Origin: Adiantum capillus-veneris
Lineage: Eukaryota > Streptophyta > Polypodiopsida > Polypodiales > Pteridaceae
Direction of reading: 5' to 3'
Length of the DNA: 64,000 nucleotides
Assembly: GCA_014529385.2 (NCBI GenBank)
Contig: CM043964.1
Coordinates: 135,821,420 to 135,885,419 of the forward strand
A model generated the notes under the pieces. That model was not told the DNA's origin. It saw only the letters and a program-made list of their open reading frames with translations, and did no database searches. Of the stretch, positions 1 through 11,190 are shown in pieces (positions within the stretch are counted from its first letter, which is position 1; each line of letters opens with the position of its first letter). The translations under genes and the position numbers were made by a program.

Positions 1-1190
1 CTTTGATGTTGTGATAAAACGAGCATATAATTTGACTAAAACAGTCGTAGATATAGACGAGAGTCTAGCATCTATGATGCCTTGGGTCCTGAAACCACCA
101 AAGCTCATATCATAGGAGACCCATGGGATAAACAATATGAGGGCAGAGATAATGCTATCTAGAGCTTGACTTGGGGAATACTTTGTCATGTTTCATGGAG
201 ATACATAGGAAACTATGCAGAAGGTTTACAGATGCCAAACATCAACAATGCTACCCAAAGTGTGCCTTCACAACCCCAAAAGATGAGACTAGACCAGAGC
301 CAAACAATTTTAAATTATCATAAAGGAGAAGTCTTTAGTGATCACCTTAGAAAGGGGGGAGCTGCAAACCTATCAAGCTTAGCTCTAGTACAAGAAAATG
401 CTACATCAGTCAGAAGCCCAAGAACTTCTAGCCAGTAGACCCCTTCAAATCAAAAACCATTGAAAGATCATATGGTTTCTTGAAGTTTCCAATTGACCTA
501 AAAACCATCAAAATCTGCAAAAAAATTCTTCTATGAAGATCATTAGGGACAAAAGTTTCAGTTGATCTCCATGAGTCAAAGTCAAAAGCCAACAAATCCC
601 ATAGTGTTAACATAGTTGCATGAGACCAAGCAAATGGTAATGATTCTCATCAGGTTCATGACCTTGTACAAGTCCCTACAAATATTAAACTTGAAGTCAA
701 AGACTATCTGAAGATGATGCAAAGTCTCAAGCTGCCAAAACAGGTGGCAAAAAAGTCAAAGTCAATGAAAGCAAAGTCCAAAAGGCTACAGAAAGGTCAC
801 CACCAAAATCTCCTCCAAAGCGACAGATTCCGTCAGAAAGTATAGTGGATCTTCTAAGATCAAAAGCTACTCAAATGTAGGCACACAATGCTCAATAATT
901 GCAAGAAAAAGGTGCAGTATTACAACAAAATGAGTCAAACATCAACGGAAGCAGGTGATCAAGACAAAGCCAATGCAGAAAAAGTTCAACCCACGGACAC
1001 TGCCACACCACAAAAGCACTCAATACAAAAATAAATCCTGAGAAGATCAAGTGCAACATCACCAGTGAAAACGAAGCAAAGTTGTCAAGTGAAATAGAGC
1101 TAGATTTTCAGTTAGAGAGGAACCTCATGTCTTTTTGCACTTGGAAAAAATGTGGCCAACCACAGTTGAAAGATGCTACTGAATTCATGA
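1..1190 (+). mobile_element. E1 retroelement, degraded internal region (left copy)
   Basis: All three + frames are broken by stops. Short Lys/Ser/Gln-rich stretches can be read, for example around 690-860 (AAKTGGKKVKVNESKVQKA), similar in composition to the better preserved part that follows. No catalytic motif is visible. The region is called E1 because it runs without a break into the 1176-3648 segment that is repeated at 59480-62353. The part before about 1176 has no copy in the right-hand block, so it marks the point where the two copies diverge. Confidence 0.4.
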
Positions 1191-1206
1191 GCATATCTGG
1201 AGACAA

Positions 1207-2015
1207 ATGAGCAGAATGTTGGAGAATCATCTCCACCGCCATTCAAATAGGTTCACAGATCATCACAGCCCCATTCCATGTGACCACAGCAAAGGATATA
1301 CTAGAAATTATTATATTGGGAATGCCATTGGCCCAAAAGGTCCTAGAGATACAGAGTTCAATGAAGATACAGTCGTCAAAGAACAAAAAGAATGAAGACC
1401 AAGACTCATCAGTCTCCGATGACAACACAAAGTTTTCAAGCACGGTTAAAATGGAGACTGATGCCAAAGCAAAGCTTATTGAAGATGATTCATCTCCATC
1501 GCACATAACCTTAAAAGAGCTTAAAGTAGATCAGGCATCAAGAAGTGCAGATCAAATAGAGCAAAGACCAACCACAAACATATCAAACAGAGCAAAGACC
1601 AACCACAAAAGTTATTGAGCAGAGAATTCAACCAAGACAAGCAGTAAAGAAGATCAAAATTGCAGACACCCAAGACGCAATAAGAAGTCCAAAGATCCAC
1701 ACATTGCAAGCTAAATCAGCTGATGAAAGTCAGATTGGAAAACAGAGTCACAAGCCATCCTCCATAGAGACACAATTATGTCAAGATGAGACCATGGCAA
1801 AACTTGGACAAAGATCTTCAGTAGAACCAACAACAAGGATAGTTTTATTTCTCAACAGTACAAAAGGAGAAAGTGTCAGATGTAATACTTTACTGGATAA
1901 CGAAGCAAAGTGCAATATGGTTGCAAACAACATCCAGAGCATTCAACAGATTACTCCATGCAAACATGAGTGCAAAACAATGCTAGGTATGCATACAAGT
2001 AAAAAAGACTTATAA
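1207..2015 (+). pseudogene. E1 polyprotein fragment with degenerate retropepsin-like segment (left copy)
   Basis: Two reading-frame pieces (1280-1618 and 1704-2015) together match the single 212-codon frame at 59582-60220, so the left copy has at least one frameshift. The N-terminal part starts near GMPLAQKVLEIQSS and is rich in Ser, Lys, Asp and Glu (SSVSDDNTKFSSTVKMETDA), suggesting disorder. The C-terminal part has TTRIVLFLNSTKG followed by LLDNEAKCNMVANN. This resembles the beta-strand plus active-site loop of retropepsin-like proteases, but the usual D-S/T-G triad reads D-N-E, so activity is not expected. Compared with the right copy, about 590 bp after this point are missing, including the DVILGHQWL segment. 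Probably a retroelement gag/protease remnant; the family is not recognised. Confidence 0.45.
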
Positions 2016-2181
2016 AAAAGAACAAGACTTATATAGAGGTAACAGACAGATATGGGTGCCAAAACCAAAGGTTAGGGCAAATAAAGTAATGTCAAGTCCT
2101 TTTCAAAAGAGAAGGCCGACAAGGTATCAACCTTGATAATATCTTAGGATATCTAAGAAGCATATATACAACAAAACAGCC

Positions 2182-2709
2182 TTGAAAGATGCTGAAGTCT
2201 ACCACAACTTACAAGAGGATACCAAACAAGCATGGATCTCAAAGAATCTTCCTCTTGGACAAGGATTCTACACAGGTTATACAAAGATTTGGCTACCAGT
2301 CAACCACAAGCCAACTGCAACTACACCAGACCTGCATGAAGATCTCAAGATCTCAACAAGACTTAGAGCTAAGAAAAGTCAACAAAGGAGTTACAAAAGT
2401 CCTCAAGAGATTTGGATTCCTAAGTCTTCTAATGCTTTGAGTCAAAAGCTAGATGCCCACAACCAACAGAGGCATACAACAACATCAAAGACTCCTATCA
2501 ACAGGCCCAATTGGAGAATCAAACAGATAATGGAGTCTTCACAATCAAAGAAGGACAACCCAACCAACACAAATGCAGATTCAAAGATGATAAAACAGGT
2601 ATGGCAAAAGAAACCTTCAATGCCAACTTGGTCCTTCACTAATCCTCTTTTTGAGGATTCAAGCTTACTTTTACCTGAAGAAATGTTTGTAGTAAGCACA
2701 AGAATGTAA
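2182..2709 (+). pseudogene. E1 C-terminal ORF fragment (left copy)
   Basis: A 175-codon open frame rich in Gln, Lys, Thr and Asn, ending shortly before the 3' noncoding part of E1. Its last 90 codons are nearly identical to 61103-61375. The C-terminus (SMPTWSFTNPLFEDSSLLLP) is unchanged between the two copies, while upstream the left copy has indels. No domain is recognised. Position between the protease-like region and the purine tract suggests the tail of the E1 polyprotein or a separate accessory ORF. It lacks reverse transcriptase, RNase H or integrase motifs, so E1 is non-autonomous as seen here. Confidence 0.35.
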
Positions 2710-3648
2710 AAAGTCAAGTCGCCAGGGTGAAAAAAACACTCTTTGGCATAATCAAAGTGGGGTTGCTAAGCCATAAAATGAGCAAAGCATAGACCCAAAG
2801 CTTCAAGTCATATTTAACTTTGTGCTAAGAGTCGTAGTTATTAGGCTTACACTCAAGCTGGAAGAGTTGAGCATAAGAGTCAAATCCTCTATTAACTTAC
2901 AATTGGTGGAGTTTCATAGAGTCCAACACTCATGCACAGTGCACAGTACGATGAGAGCACATATCCTCGTCAACGAAAACCATTCTTAAAGGGGTGCCAG
3001 CTTGCAAAGCCATGACATATTCTTTTATAGCTACACCATCTTTTTGAAGAACCCCTCAAAATCCTTCTTGCACGACATATTGTCTTCCATGCATTTTTGT
3101 GTATGCTGGATGTCTCACGATTGGACAAATGCATTAGACACTCCTTTTTTCTTCCACCTATGCACCTTGAGTGGACTACAATATGCAAACCAATGTTCCA
3201 TCATGCTACCCTCTCATATTTGCTGCCTTTTTAATTCCATATCTATTAGGAAATAATCCCTTGAGTACTTTATTAATCCCATGCTAATAAGTACTCCAAT
3301 AATGCGCGTATCCCAAAGGTAGTTTTTTCCCAGTGGGTTTTTCCCCTTTGGTCATCCAGGTATTAGACCCTAATTTAGAACCTCATCATTCTACTTCCCT
3401 TGTACATAATTTTTATCAATAAACAGCAGCCTCATCATTATGCTATTACAATGGACAAATGCAACATCATCACTCACAATCGACATATTTTGACCAGTGA
3501 AGATGCTGCAGCAAATTGAACCTCATCAACAAATTCAACCACAAATGAAGACAATTAGCCCCTCAACACCCAATCAAAAACCTTCCACAACCTCCACGGA
3601 CACTTTTCAACTGTGCTCGGGGACGAGCACTAAAATCGGAAGGGGGAA
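2710..3648 (+). mobile_element. E1 3' noncoding region ending in a polypurine tract (left copy)
   Basis: No convincing coding frame. The stretch is matched with little change at 61376-62353. It ends in CGGAAGGGGGAA (about 3637-3648), a purine run directly followed by TGTTAAC. A purine tract next to a TG is the standard primer site for plus-strand synthesis beside a 3' LTR. Several potential reading frames on both strands are short and not shared between copies. Confidence 0.5.
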
Positions 3649-4250
3649 TGTTAACTGAGCCGACGTCAGTTAGCAGGAGCTCCTAAAGATCGAATCCTTA
3701 TGAATGCACATCAAAGATGGATATGAATAAGCAGTGAAGATTGGAGTTACACACTTTTCACATTTTTCCAAAATGACCATGTATTGTAATTTCTCAATTT
3801 ATTTAGCCATTGTGATAATTGTAACATATTACGGGCTCAATAAGAGTTCCAAGATGTAAAGCATAGGTTAGTTAGTGTACCTAAGTTGCAAATACAATAA
3901 GTGTGGAGCCTTGAGGGTCTTGGGCACGGAACATTACACATTTTAGACCTTGGCTAAGGTATAAAAGACAATGTTGTAAACTTTATTGTTAAGTTTTGGA
4001 TAATGAAATACACAGTGTGAGCTAATGGCGCCCACTTCTCTCCTTCTTGCGCTTCCTACTCCCTCCCCAGTTGTCACATTGCAGTTGCGTCTGTTGCATT
4101 GCAACTGCAGGTAAGAGCTCTACGCATTGACGTGAGCACTTCACATTATTTTGTAGCTGTTGGCGTCACCGACCCGTGGCCTAATTTCATCATAAGTATG
4201 AACTTACAGTTCAAAATAAAAAACTAATCATAGGCGGAGTATTGGGGCAT
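3649..4250 (+). repeat. LTR-like region of E1 (left copy); 3' end not defined
   Basis: Starts TGTTAACTGAGCC right after a polypurine tract, and is repeated at 62354 onward (direct) and, without its first 180 bases, at 59050-59479 (inverted). It contains a TATA box at 3960-3967 and about 300 bp of U3-like AT-rich sequence before it. A possible 3' end is the TTGTCACA at 4071-4078, giving about 430 bp, but no tRNA primer site follows. The repeated sequence also continues beyond this point, so the boundary is uncertain. A CAG followed by GTAAGA at 4108-4116 looks like a splice donor. Confidence 0.5.
3960..3967 (+). promoter_or_regulatory. TATA box of the E1 LTR (left copy)
   Basis: TATAAAAG preceded by GGCTAAGG; the same motif occurs at 62665-62672 and inverted in the 59050-59479 copy. 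It would start transcription near 3990 towards higher coordinates, that is, antisense to the GAP genes at 5464-8403. Confidence 0.5.
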
Positions 4251-5463
4251 CATTGCTAAGCATTTGCATGCATTCTGGCTTGAAAATGACTAGGTGAAAA
4301 TTCCATTGCTATTACTAATTGTGATTTTTGCACTTGACCTAAAGTGGGATTGGAGACCATAAGCATGTGTGTTTAGGTCTTATAAACATGTCCTATACGT
4401 TTCGTTATGCTCGGATGTCATTTGATGCTGTAACAAACGTGATTTGTTTACCGATGAGAGATTGGCTTTTGGTGATTTCAGTCACTTGAGTGTAGCTTGA
4501 GTTAGATGCGGGTTGTTTGTTGTTTTCCAAGAGATTGACAACCTCTTGTAGCCTCTATGCACTAGTTGAGTCAGCTTCATCCCATGGATTGACAATTTAT
4601 TCGTGGTTCTCACTACATCTGCAATAGATAGGAGTGAGGCTAGACACCCATCCCAAGTTACTCTCCCCTTCCTATCTTGAGTCATCCGGGATGAAGGTTT
4701 GTGCAGTGTGTCTGGGCGCGAACAACACTTCTATGCAAGTTTGTGGCGTGTGGCCTTGTTATGCTTATGGAAGAGATGAATCAGATAACAAAATGTTGTG
4801 CAATATGTGGGTATTGAACTAAATTTTCAATGGTGTTTATTGGGGAGGTTCCATCTAAACTACGTGGTCCAAATAAAAGCTTTTGAAGATGACACGCTCG
4901 TTCCTTGATTGTAGGTTATGTGAGTACTTGTGGTGGAGTGATCATTTGGCTTGGCATGGTTTTTGGTACCCATTTGTATTTGAATTGTTTAAACTGCAAA
5001 GGTAGTTATCATTTTTGTTTCTTGGGTCTCCATTGCCACATTGTTTTCTTGGAGGTTGGTGGCTTTGCTGATTTGGATTTTGGAAGCCATTTATACTTGC
5101 GTTGATTTGATAGTGAGTTGGTCCATGGTGTGGATTTCTTCTTCCAAGTATAACCACTTTGTGGAGTTTTGTTTGCATGTTGTTGGATTAAAGTCAAAGA
5201 TAGATTGGCGCTTTATGGCTTAGATAGCCATGTCTGCTTTGGTTTGGTCGCCATTACGGATCTCCCTATCCAGACTTGCCTCATTGGTTTTCCATGGTCT
5301 AGGGTAGATTGTGTAGGCTTTAGTGTAGGTTGTGCTTCTAGTTGCATTGGTTGTACACTCCAAATATGATCTGTCAATTCCAAGGGCACTAGTGACATCT
5401 AAGGTGCCATTAAGGTTGAATTCTAGGTGTCATTTTGCTAATCTGGAACTACTTTGTACGTTT
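4251..5463. repeat. Sequence between E1 LTR and GAP protease; present three times in window
   Basis: No supported gene. The stretch recurs inverted at about 57860-59050 and direct at 62950-64000. Both strands have short open frames, but they are not conserved in frame between copies. In the GAP direction (- strand) it is the DNA downstream of the aspartic protease. Confidence 0.5.
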
Positions 5464-6324
5464 TCATCCACGAGACTCCCAGATGATTGCTTCATTAAGA
5501 TCAGTGCCTGCCATTATATGGAGTTGATGTGGACAATGATGATCGTCAATGTTAATTGATACGCTGGTGTGGCCTAAGCTTACCATTGTTCCTTTGTTGG
5601 CTACTTTGAGCTCGATCTTACTTGGCATCAATATCTCATCTAATAGCTTAAGGTATGTCAAATATTTCATGGCATAGACCTGTGCACCAATATCCACAAA
5701 TGCTCTTTCTATTGAGCCATCTATGAGCTTGACATTGATTTGTACATCCATACCTCCAAGCCAACTTGGATTTGGTTGATTTGTGTTGATAGGCCCCCCC
5801 AAAATGGCGTCAAAGATGTTGCTCTCACCAAAGTCTACTATGGAAAAAATATACTCATATTCAATCCCACAAGAGGATACATTCATTTGTTCAAGCATAC
5901 CCAAAGGCCTTTCTACAAATGTGTCTGGTAGTTGCAATTTAGTGCATGTTTTCTTGAGAGTTGATCTTCGCCTCTTCTCCAAGATTTCTTTTGTTGCTAT
6001 AGCTACTCTAGCCCCGCTATCAAGTATGGCTATCATTTTCACTCCCTCATGCTCTAGTGGTAAGGTGGTGTTCCCTTCTTCTCCTTCATAATAATCACCC
6101 ACCTTGTTTACTAGCACAAGTTTTGCTTTTGGTTTCTTTGGTTGAGTATTATCCATGTTTTCATTTGCAAGAACATCTTGAGGATGGATTTTTAGGCCCA
6201 ACCTATCCACGTTTTTACCCATTTGACCCCATAAATATGTTCTAATCCATAGATGTTGTGAGAGAGTAATGGTGCAATTTATCGAAGATGACATCAACTC
6301 ATGAAGACTTTTTGTATCTAGCAT
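5464..6324 (-). CDS. GAP element aspartic protease region, two retropepsin-like segments (left copy)
   Basis: A 286-codon open frame. The first retropepsin-like segment lies at residues about 78-170: a hydrophobic strand then AILDSGARVAIATKEI, with the D-S-G-A active-site motif, and later DAILGGPIN, in the place of the ILG strand of the family. A second, similar segment follows at about 196-286 with RAFVDIGAQVYAMKYLTYLKL (D-I-G-A) and GTDLNEAIIW. Retropepsins act as homodimers that cleave the Gag-Pol polyprotein; two units in one chain would be unusual and could fold as a pseudo-dimer (inference). No reverse transcriptase follows. The right copy at 57006-57761 agrees along its length but has a stop after MVSLG. 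The start is the first Met of the open frame and may be internal to a longer polyprotein. Confidence 0.6.
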   Translation of the reverse strand: MLDTKSLHELMSSSINCTITLSQHLWIRTYLWGQMGKNVDRLGLKIHPQDVLANENMDNTQPKKPKAKLVLVNKVGDYYEGEEGNTTLPLEHEGVKMIAILDSGARVAIATKEILEKRRRSTLKKTCTKLQLPDTFVERPLGMLEQMNVSSCGIEYEYIFSIVDFGESNIFDAILGGPINTNQPNPSWLGGMDVQINVKLIDGSIERAFVDIGAQVYAMKYLTYLKLLDEILMPSKIELKVANKGTMVSLGHTSVSINIDDHHCPHQLHIMAGTDLNEAIIWESRG

Positions 6325-7364
6325 CTGTGGAACTAGATTCTATTAAGATGGTACAAACCTGACCTTTGATTTTGTTTCGTGTTCTCCTATAAACGAAGGT
6401 AAAGTCTTCAATGTTCTAGGTTTAATTTCCATCAACACTTCCATCTCTGCATCTCTGTATAATGACTGTATATCCCTCAAGGGGTTCACTATGTATATAT
6501 CGTGTATATCACGTACGTTCAAGGAATATTGCTAAAAGTCCTTATCTACCAATCTTTTATGAATAAAATACACCCTTTTTTTGTTAAATCTGTTTTTAAA
6601 AATCCACTTCTATTTTACGATGCCCTTTTGTATGTGAAAATGTGAAAAAAACACAAATTTAATAATCTCTTCTACTACACTCATGTGATATTCACATGAT
6701 TATTATGTGACCCCCCCCCCCCGCCGAGGTATATCCTTAGGGTAAATCTCATGGTCCATGTTGATTTCTAAGATATGTGCTGATTGTAAAGTAGCCCCAC
6801 CATCTTTGTGATTTTTGATTGTTTTCCACAAGGATTGTGGCTATGGCTCTTCCAGAATAGGTTGTATTCCTTGAGACTTGGTCTCATCCTCTGTGTTTGC
6901 TACTATCCTCATTTACAATGGTGTTTTGTTTTTAGGTTTCATTGTATCACTTGTTTTGTTTTCATTGTGCACACTTTTGTCTTCCTTTTGAGGTATTGAC
7001 ACAACTTGTTTAGGAATATTCAATGTGTCGAGCTGCATTACAGCTTGGCTGCCTCTATGAGTTGTTTGCACATTTTCAACCTTTTTGTCTCACCTTTTGG
7101 GTGCGGATACATCAACCATCTTTGCTCTAAGGTCTGGTTTTTTTCCAGCCTTGCTTTGTAGGCTTGTAACGTGGCATCCAATGGCTCAAGTACCTTATCT
7201 ACAAGGATTGAACCTATTGATTATGTTTTTGACACTTTCTCTCCCTCAACTTTTCCTTTGTTTTCTTGTTCATGCTTGTGTTGTTCCCTAGTTTGCTGTA
7301 GTTTTGTCTCCAAGGCCATATTTTCCCTTAGCCTTCTAGCTTTCATTTTGTTTATTTTTTATTT
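6325..7364 (-). mobile_element. GAP spacer between zinc-knuckle region and protease (left copy)
   Basis: Broken frames on the - strand, matched by 56140-57005 on the + strand of the right copy. The half nearer the protease is AT-rich and holds hairpin sequences and a C tract (separate entry). The half nearer gag encodes a Lys/Glu-rich stretch in the right copy (KAKRLREKMALETKLENKG), a probable coiled or disordered linker. Confidence 0.45.
6678..6722. repeat. Adjacent palindromes and a C-tract
   Basis: CATGTGATATTCACATG is a perfect palindrome with 7-bp arms (6678-6694). It overlaps a second, imperfect one, CACATGATTATTATGTG (6694-6710), and then a run of about 14 C. In the right copy the second palindrome is perfect (CACATAATAATTATGTG, 56628-56644) and the homopolymer is only 7 G, so the tract has changed length since duplication. 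Confidence 0.6.
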
Positions 7365-7760
7365 CTAGGATTTCCTTCGAGTTCTTACTGATGTCAAGCT
7401 CTCAAATACAATTTGTTCTAGGAGTTTTGACCCGTCCTTGACCGGCATGTTTCTTGTTGCTTCTTGTGCTTGAGCTCTAGTCACTACATTGATAGGAACT
7501 GTGTGCTCAGACTCAGATCCACTTGAACAAGGAAAATCCCTAATGACATTCACAGTTGTATTTTCCTTGTTTTCTAGATTCTTGGGGTAGGGTTGGATCA
7601 TGTGATCTTTTCCACAACCCTCACAAAAGCTAAATATCTCTGTCCTCTCGTCCTTGTGTGGACAAAATTATGCCCAACAGTTACCTCCACATTCATAACA
7701 AGGACCTTATAGCTAAGCGACTGGTGGTGCCCCCATTGGTTGTCCTATCCTAGGAAGATA
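7365..7760 (-). pseudogene. GAP zinc-knuckle region of Gag (left copy)
   Basis: The open piece (7601-7365) encodes a Pro/Asn/Glu-rich linker (DFPCSSGSESEHTVPINV) with RAQAQEATRNMPVKDGSKLLE. Just upstream, across an in-frame stop, come cysteine clusters: FCPHKD and CEGCGKDHMIQPYP. The latter follows the CX2CX3-4HX4C spacing of Gag zinc knuckles, but with Tyr at the last position. The right copy shows a first cluster CYECGGNRWA as well. Zinc knuckles bind the element RNA during packaging. The left copy is broken by a stop, so it is called a pseudogene. Confidence 0.5.
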
Positions 7761-8031
7761 TCCTCTAAGTTTGTAGTTTTGGTTATCCATGAACATGAGA
7801 GTGTTTTCATCCATCATATAATGGTTTTTTGCAGGTTGAGCCACATGAAGTTTTTATAGCCTTCTCAGTTGGCCCAACACAAGATGTGGCTTGTCTCCAC
7901 CACATTGTGCTACATTGTTTAGTCCTATCTAGTACCTTGGTGGTGGTGGCAAAGGTTGCACTCTTGGAGGTCTATATTACCTCTTGTACATTTGTTGGTT
8001 GTGGCAATTGTTGTCGTAAACTTTGATTTTG
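7761..8031 (-). mobile_element. GAP Gag linker region (left copy)
   Basis: Gln/Pro/Val-rich - strand frames, matching 55471-55790 of the right copy. Frameshifted; no domain visible. Confidence 0.35.
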
Positions 8032-8960
8032 TCAGTAGGCATGATTCATCCTTTGGATCACTTCCTCAACCACTTCTTCCTTGAACATTTGATCTATATT
8101 TGGTGTGATTGAAGTAGGAGCACTACATTTTGTCAATGACTCACTAATGCTTGAAGAGGCACTACTGGTAGTAGTGTTTATGTCTTTTGATACCTCTTTG
8201 TAAGTCTTGCAATTGTTAACTAAATACAACGCTTCTCTCATGACCTGCTCAAATGTGGTGCATGCCTTCAAGTACAAATCTTTCTTGAGAGTTTCATTTC
8301 TCAAGCGCTCTATGAAGAGAACTGACTGTCGTTCATCTTGCAATAGCGCTCTTGTAGGATATCTCTCAATATATTGCTTGAATAAAAGGGAAGCTTTCTT
8401 CACCTTTTCATTCTCCTTTTGCTTAAAGGCACAGATCAGGGAAATTGTGTTGAGCTTGATTCCCCTTTTTGAGAATTACTCAGTAAAATCTAGTAGGACT
8501 TTCTTGATATTTGGGAAATCTTTGCTATACAATGGTTGGAACGAAGTCAATGTTTGTTTCTTCTAAGGTCAACCCAAACCCCTCATACTAAGTGTGGAAA
8601 TTTGCAACTTGTTCAGCTCTTAAAACTTGCTTAAAAAGTAACCATATGCATATGGATCCCTTGATCCATTGTACTTTTGGGCAACACATTTGCTGCTTGA
8701 GATGGTCGCATTTGTCGTTCAACTACCATTCTCATTACTTGAGGCTCTCCTAAAACAATACCTCTTGCTGCATATCCACCATTAGGAACTCTAATGGGAG
8801 TTCTCTCAGTGGTTCTCTCATCATGTCGTATATCTCTTGCTTCAGTCCAAGTGACTGAAACCTCGTGGTATGGATAGGGTCTGCAACATCATTGCCCCGA
8901 TACGTGGTCATTGGAACCCTATAACTCAAGGATCACATAGGTCTAGGTACAAAAAAGTGT
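8032..8960 (-). pseudogene. GAP Gag protein (left copy)
   Basis: The best-preserved piece (8403-8032, 123 codons) reads KKASLLFKQYIERYPTRALL...LFIERLRNETLKKDLYLKACTTFEQVMREALYLVNNC. This has the helical, charged pattern of the Retrotrans_gag domain: a size-sorting helix, then an LRNETLKK..L..A-like segment. The frame continues upstream through stops to about 8960, with pieces such as FQSLGLKQEIYDMM and PLYSKDFPNIKKVLL. C-terminal Ser/Thr-rich sequence (TTTSSASSSISESLT) leads into the zinc-knuckle part. Gag forms the particle shell that packages element RNA. The right copy (55090-55470) is more decayed. Assignment is by eye. Confidence 0.55.
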
Positions 8961-11190
8961 GGTCGATTGAAAGAATCTTCCACTCTAGTTTTACTAGGAC
9001 TTGCTCTTGCGGTTTCTAGCCTCGACTCTAAGATGGGTGGTCTACGTGTGGAGTGACATAGTACTGATGAAGGGGTCCTTCATAGTACGTACATCCATCC
9101 AGTTCCTTGCGGTCTAGTGAAGAGTACCTCTGGCCATACTTATCAAGTTATCACTTGAGTATCTCTATCCTCTTTGTATGTAAACACATACAAACATTTC
9201 AGCGCGCTCCACCCAATGTTGGGCTTGTCACACTTGTAATAGAACATTTTCTCTCCATTGTTGTACTTGTGCATACCCACGTGTATTATTTGTGTTCACT
9301 CAAGTTACCATATTCACCCTTCTAAACTTTGCATTAGGAATGTCCAGCTTTGGCGGATTGTCTTGAGGCCCAACATCAACCCGGGGAGTCCATTATGCAA
9401 AAATTGCATACATCACATGCAAATAAGATATATTTACATAATCCCTTACGTGTAATTTTCAAGTATTATATGTACCACTTATGTATGCATTTTTGTAAAA
9501 ATAAACTAGCCCTTATGTATGAAAATTTTCACTTTCTCAATTAAAAATCCCTTTATGTAAGTACGTTTTTCTGTAAATGTACCTAGTTATAAATCCTTAT
9601 TTTGCTCACACATGCTATCTTACATATTTCCTAGTGGATTCCCCGGGGACATCAAGGTACATGGTCCCCTCATTTATCAAAGTATCAACCACCATTGTAG
9701 TCCACAGGCACTATGTCTTTGAACGCACTAGGTCTTTCTTCTAGCTTCACAAAGTGGTGATCCATATCGTCTTTGTAAATTTTTGCACCTTGTTCATTTC
9801 CAAACTGATGTTTCAAGTGCAATACTTTCATGGTTGATGCGGGTTGGGATGTTCCTGCTCCCATGGTTGTTCCCTCTTTGAAACCAAACTCTTCTTCTGA
9901 TATCTTGACAAATTTTAATATCTACTTCTCATATCTCTATTTTGCTGCTATTATGGCATCTACCCCTCTTTCTCTGTTTTATCCTCTTGCTTATAGTAAC
10001 TTGCTTATTTTTCAAAACTAAAAATGCCTCTTTGGTGATTAATGCTCCTGGTTGAATTTGATATGACATAGTCTCTTAATTTCTTGTCTGCAATCCCAAC
10101 ACTATCATAAATCTACGTCAAACTTCACTTCCTTGATCATTGGCAATTTGATTTTCTTGTTACCTTTTGTTAAATCAATAGCACATTTAAACCTAATCCA
10201 ACTTTGATTTGATGGTTCTGAACCAAGGCCTATCCAATAGAAGTGGGTAGGAGGCATTGTAAAATTACATCTTTAGCACCACTAGATTAACTTTGAAAGT
10301 TAAGGATTCTACGTTCTTTCAAGATCCCCATTGGTTGAAGTCTCCTCTAATCTACTATTTTCATTTGAAATGGGGCAGGGGTAGCGGCTTGAGATATCCT
10401 AACTTGTAATACATAGATCCAGTAAAAGTTTAACTCCTACACATCAAGAAGAACCTCTTAGAAAATCTTACCTGATTCTACTTGAATTATGGGCACCTCA
10501 ACTCCAATGTAAGCTACCTTCATCCCTTTACTTCCATCTTCTTTGGTTTCCATGTATCTCTAAGAAATGTGCTTCTTGAAATTGGGCACTATATTCATTA
10601 GCTAATACAATGGGATCAGACATTACCCTACATCAAGTCATGAAACAATTTATACTAATGTTTATTTTCTAATACTACTACCTTTTCTTTTGAGTCCCAT
10701 AACTCTTCATATGTCTCATTGGCTTCATCTAAGTTTGGATTGCTATTTGTTAGTGATTGCCTATCTAATGTCATGCTGATCTTTCCAATGGATAAGGCCC
10801 TTTCTCTTTGATGTGGCTATAGCCATTACATGGGCTATAATTTCTTGATCCTCCTCATCTTCAATAGCTATGCAAATTTGAACAGTCACATTCAACACCC
10901 CTCAGTGGGGCTTTCCCCTGATTTTCATTGTAGGGTTTCCATTCATTAAAAGTGTCTGATCAATTTCAATCAATACCACATCACTATCAGTGACATGTTT
11001 AGAGGATGTTTCTAATTCATTTTTGGATTTTGGATCCACCCACCATATTTGGTTACAAGAAATCCCCTTTCTTCTCTATGTTGACATCACAATTCACGGT
11101 CACATCCTACTTTGTGAACATCTCTAGTGCAATAGTTACATTTTGTTAACGGTTGAAATTAAATATAATCCATGACCTTGCCAAGCTAGT
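8961..11190 (-). mobile_element. Degenerate retroelement sequence upstream of GAP gag
   Basis: No intact gene. On the - strand, short readable stretches separated by stops occur, such as HHFVKLEERPSAFKDIVPV near 9690-9760 and HVMAIATSKRKGLIHW near 10790-10840, suggesting decayed coding sequence. CCCAATGTTGGGC at about 9206-9218 is a small palindrome of the sort seen near LTR ends, but no paired LTR is found. The region ends at 11190, where the 3' LTR of E3 begins. The right block does not contain it. Confidence 0.3.

Noticed and set aside
7085-7368. Hydrophobic + strand frames suggesting a membrane protein
   Set aside because: Antisense to the Lys/Glu-rich GAP linker, which gives Leu/Phe/Ser-rich translation; not conserved in the right copy.
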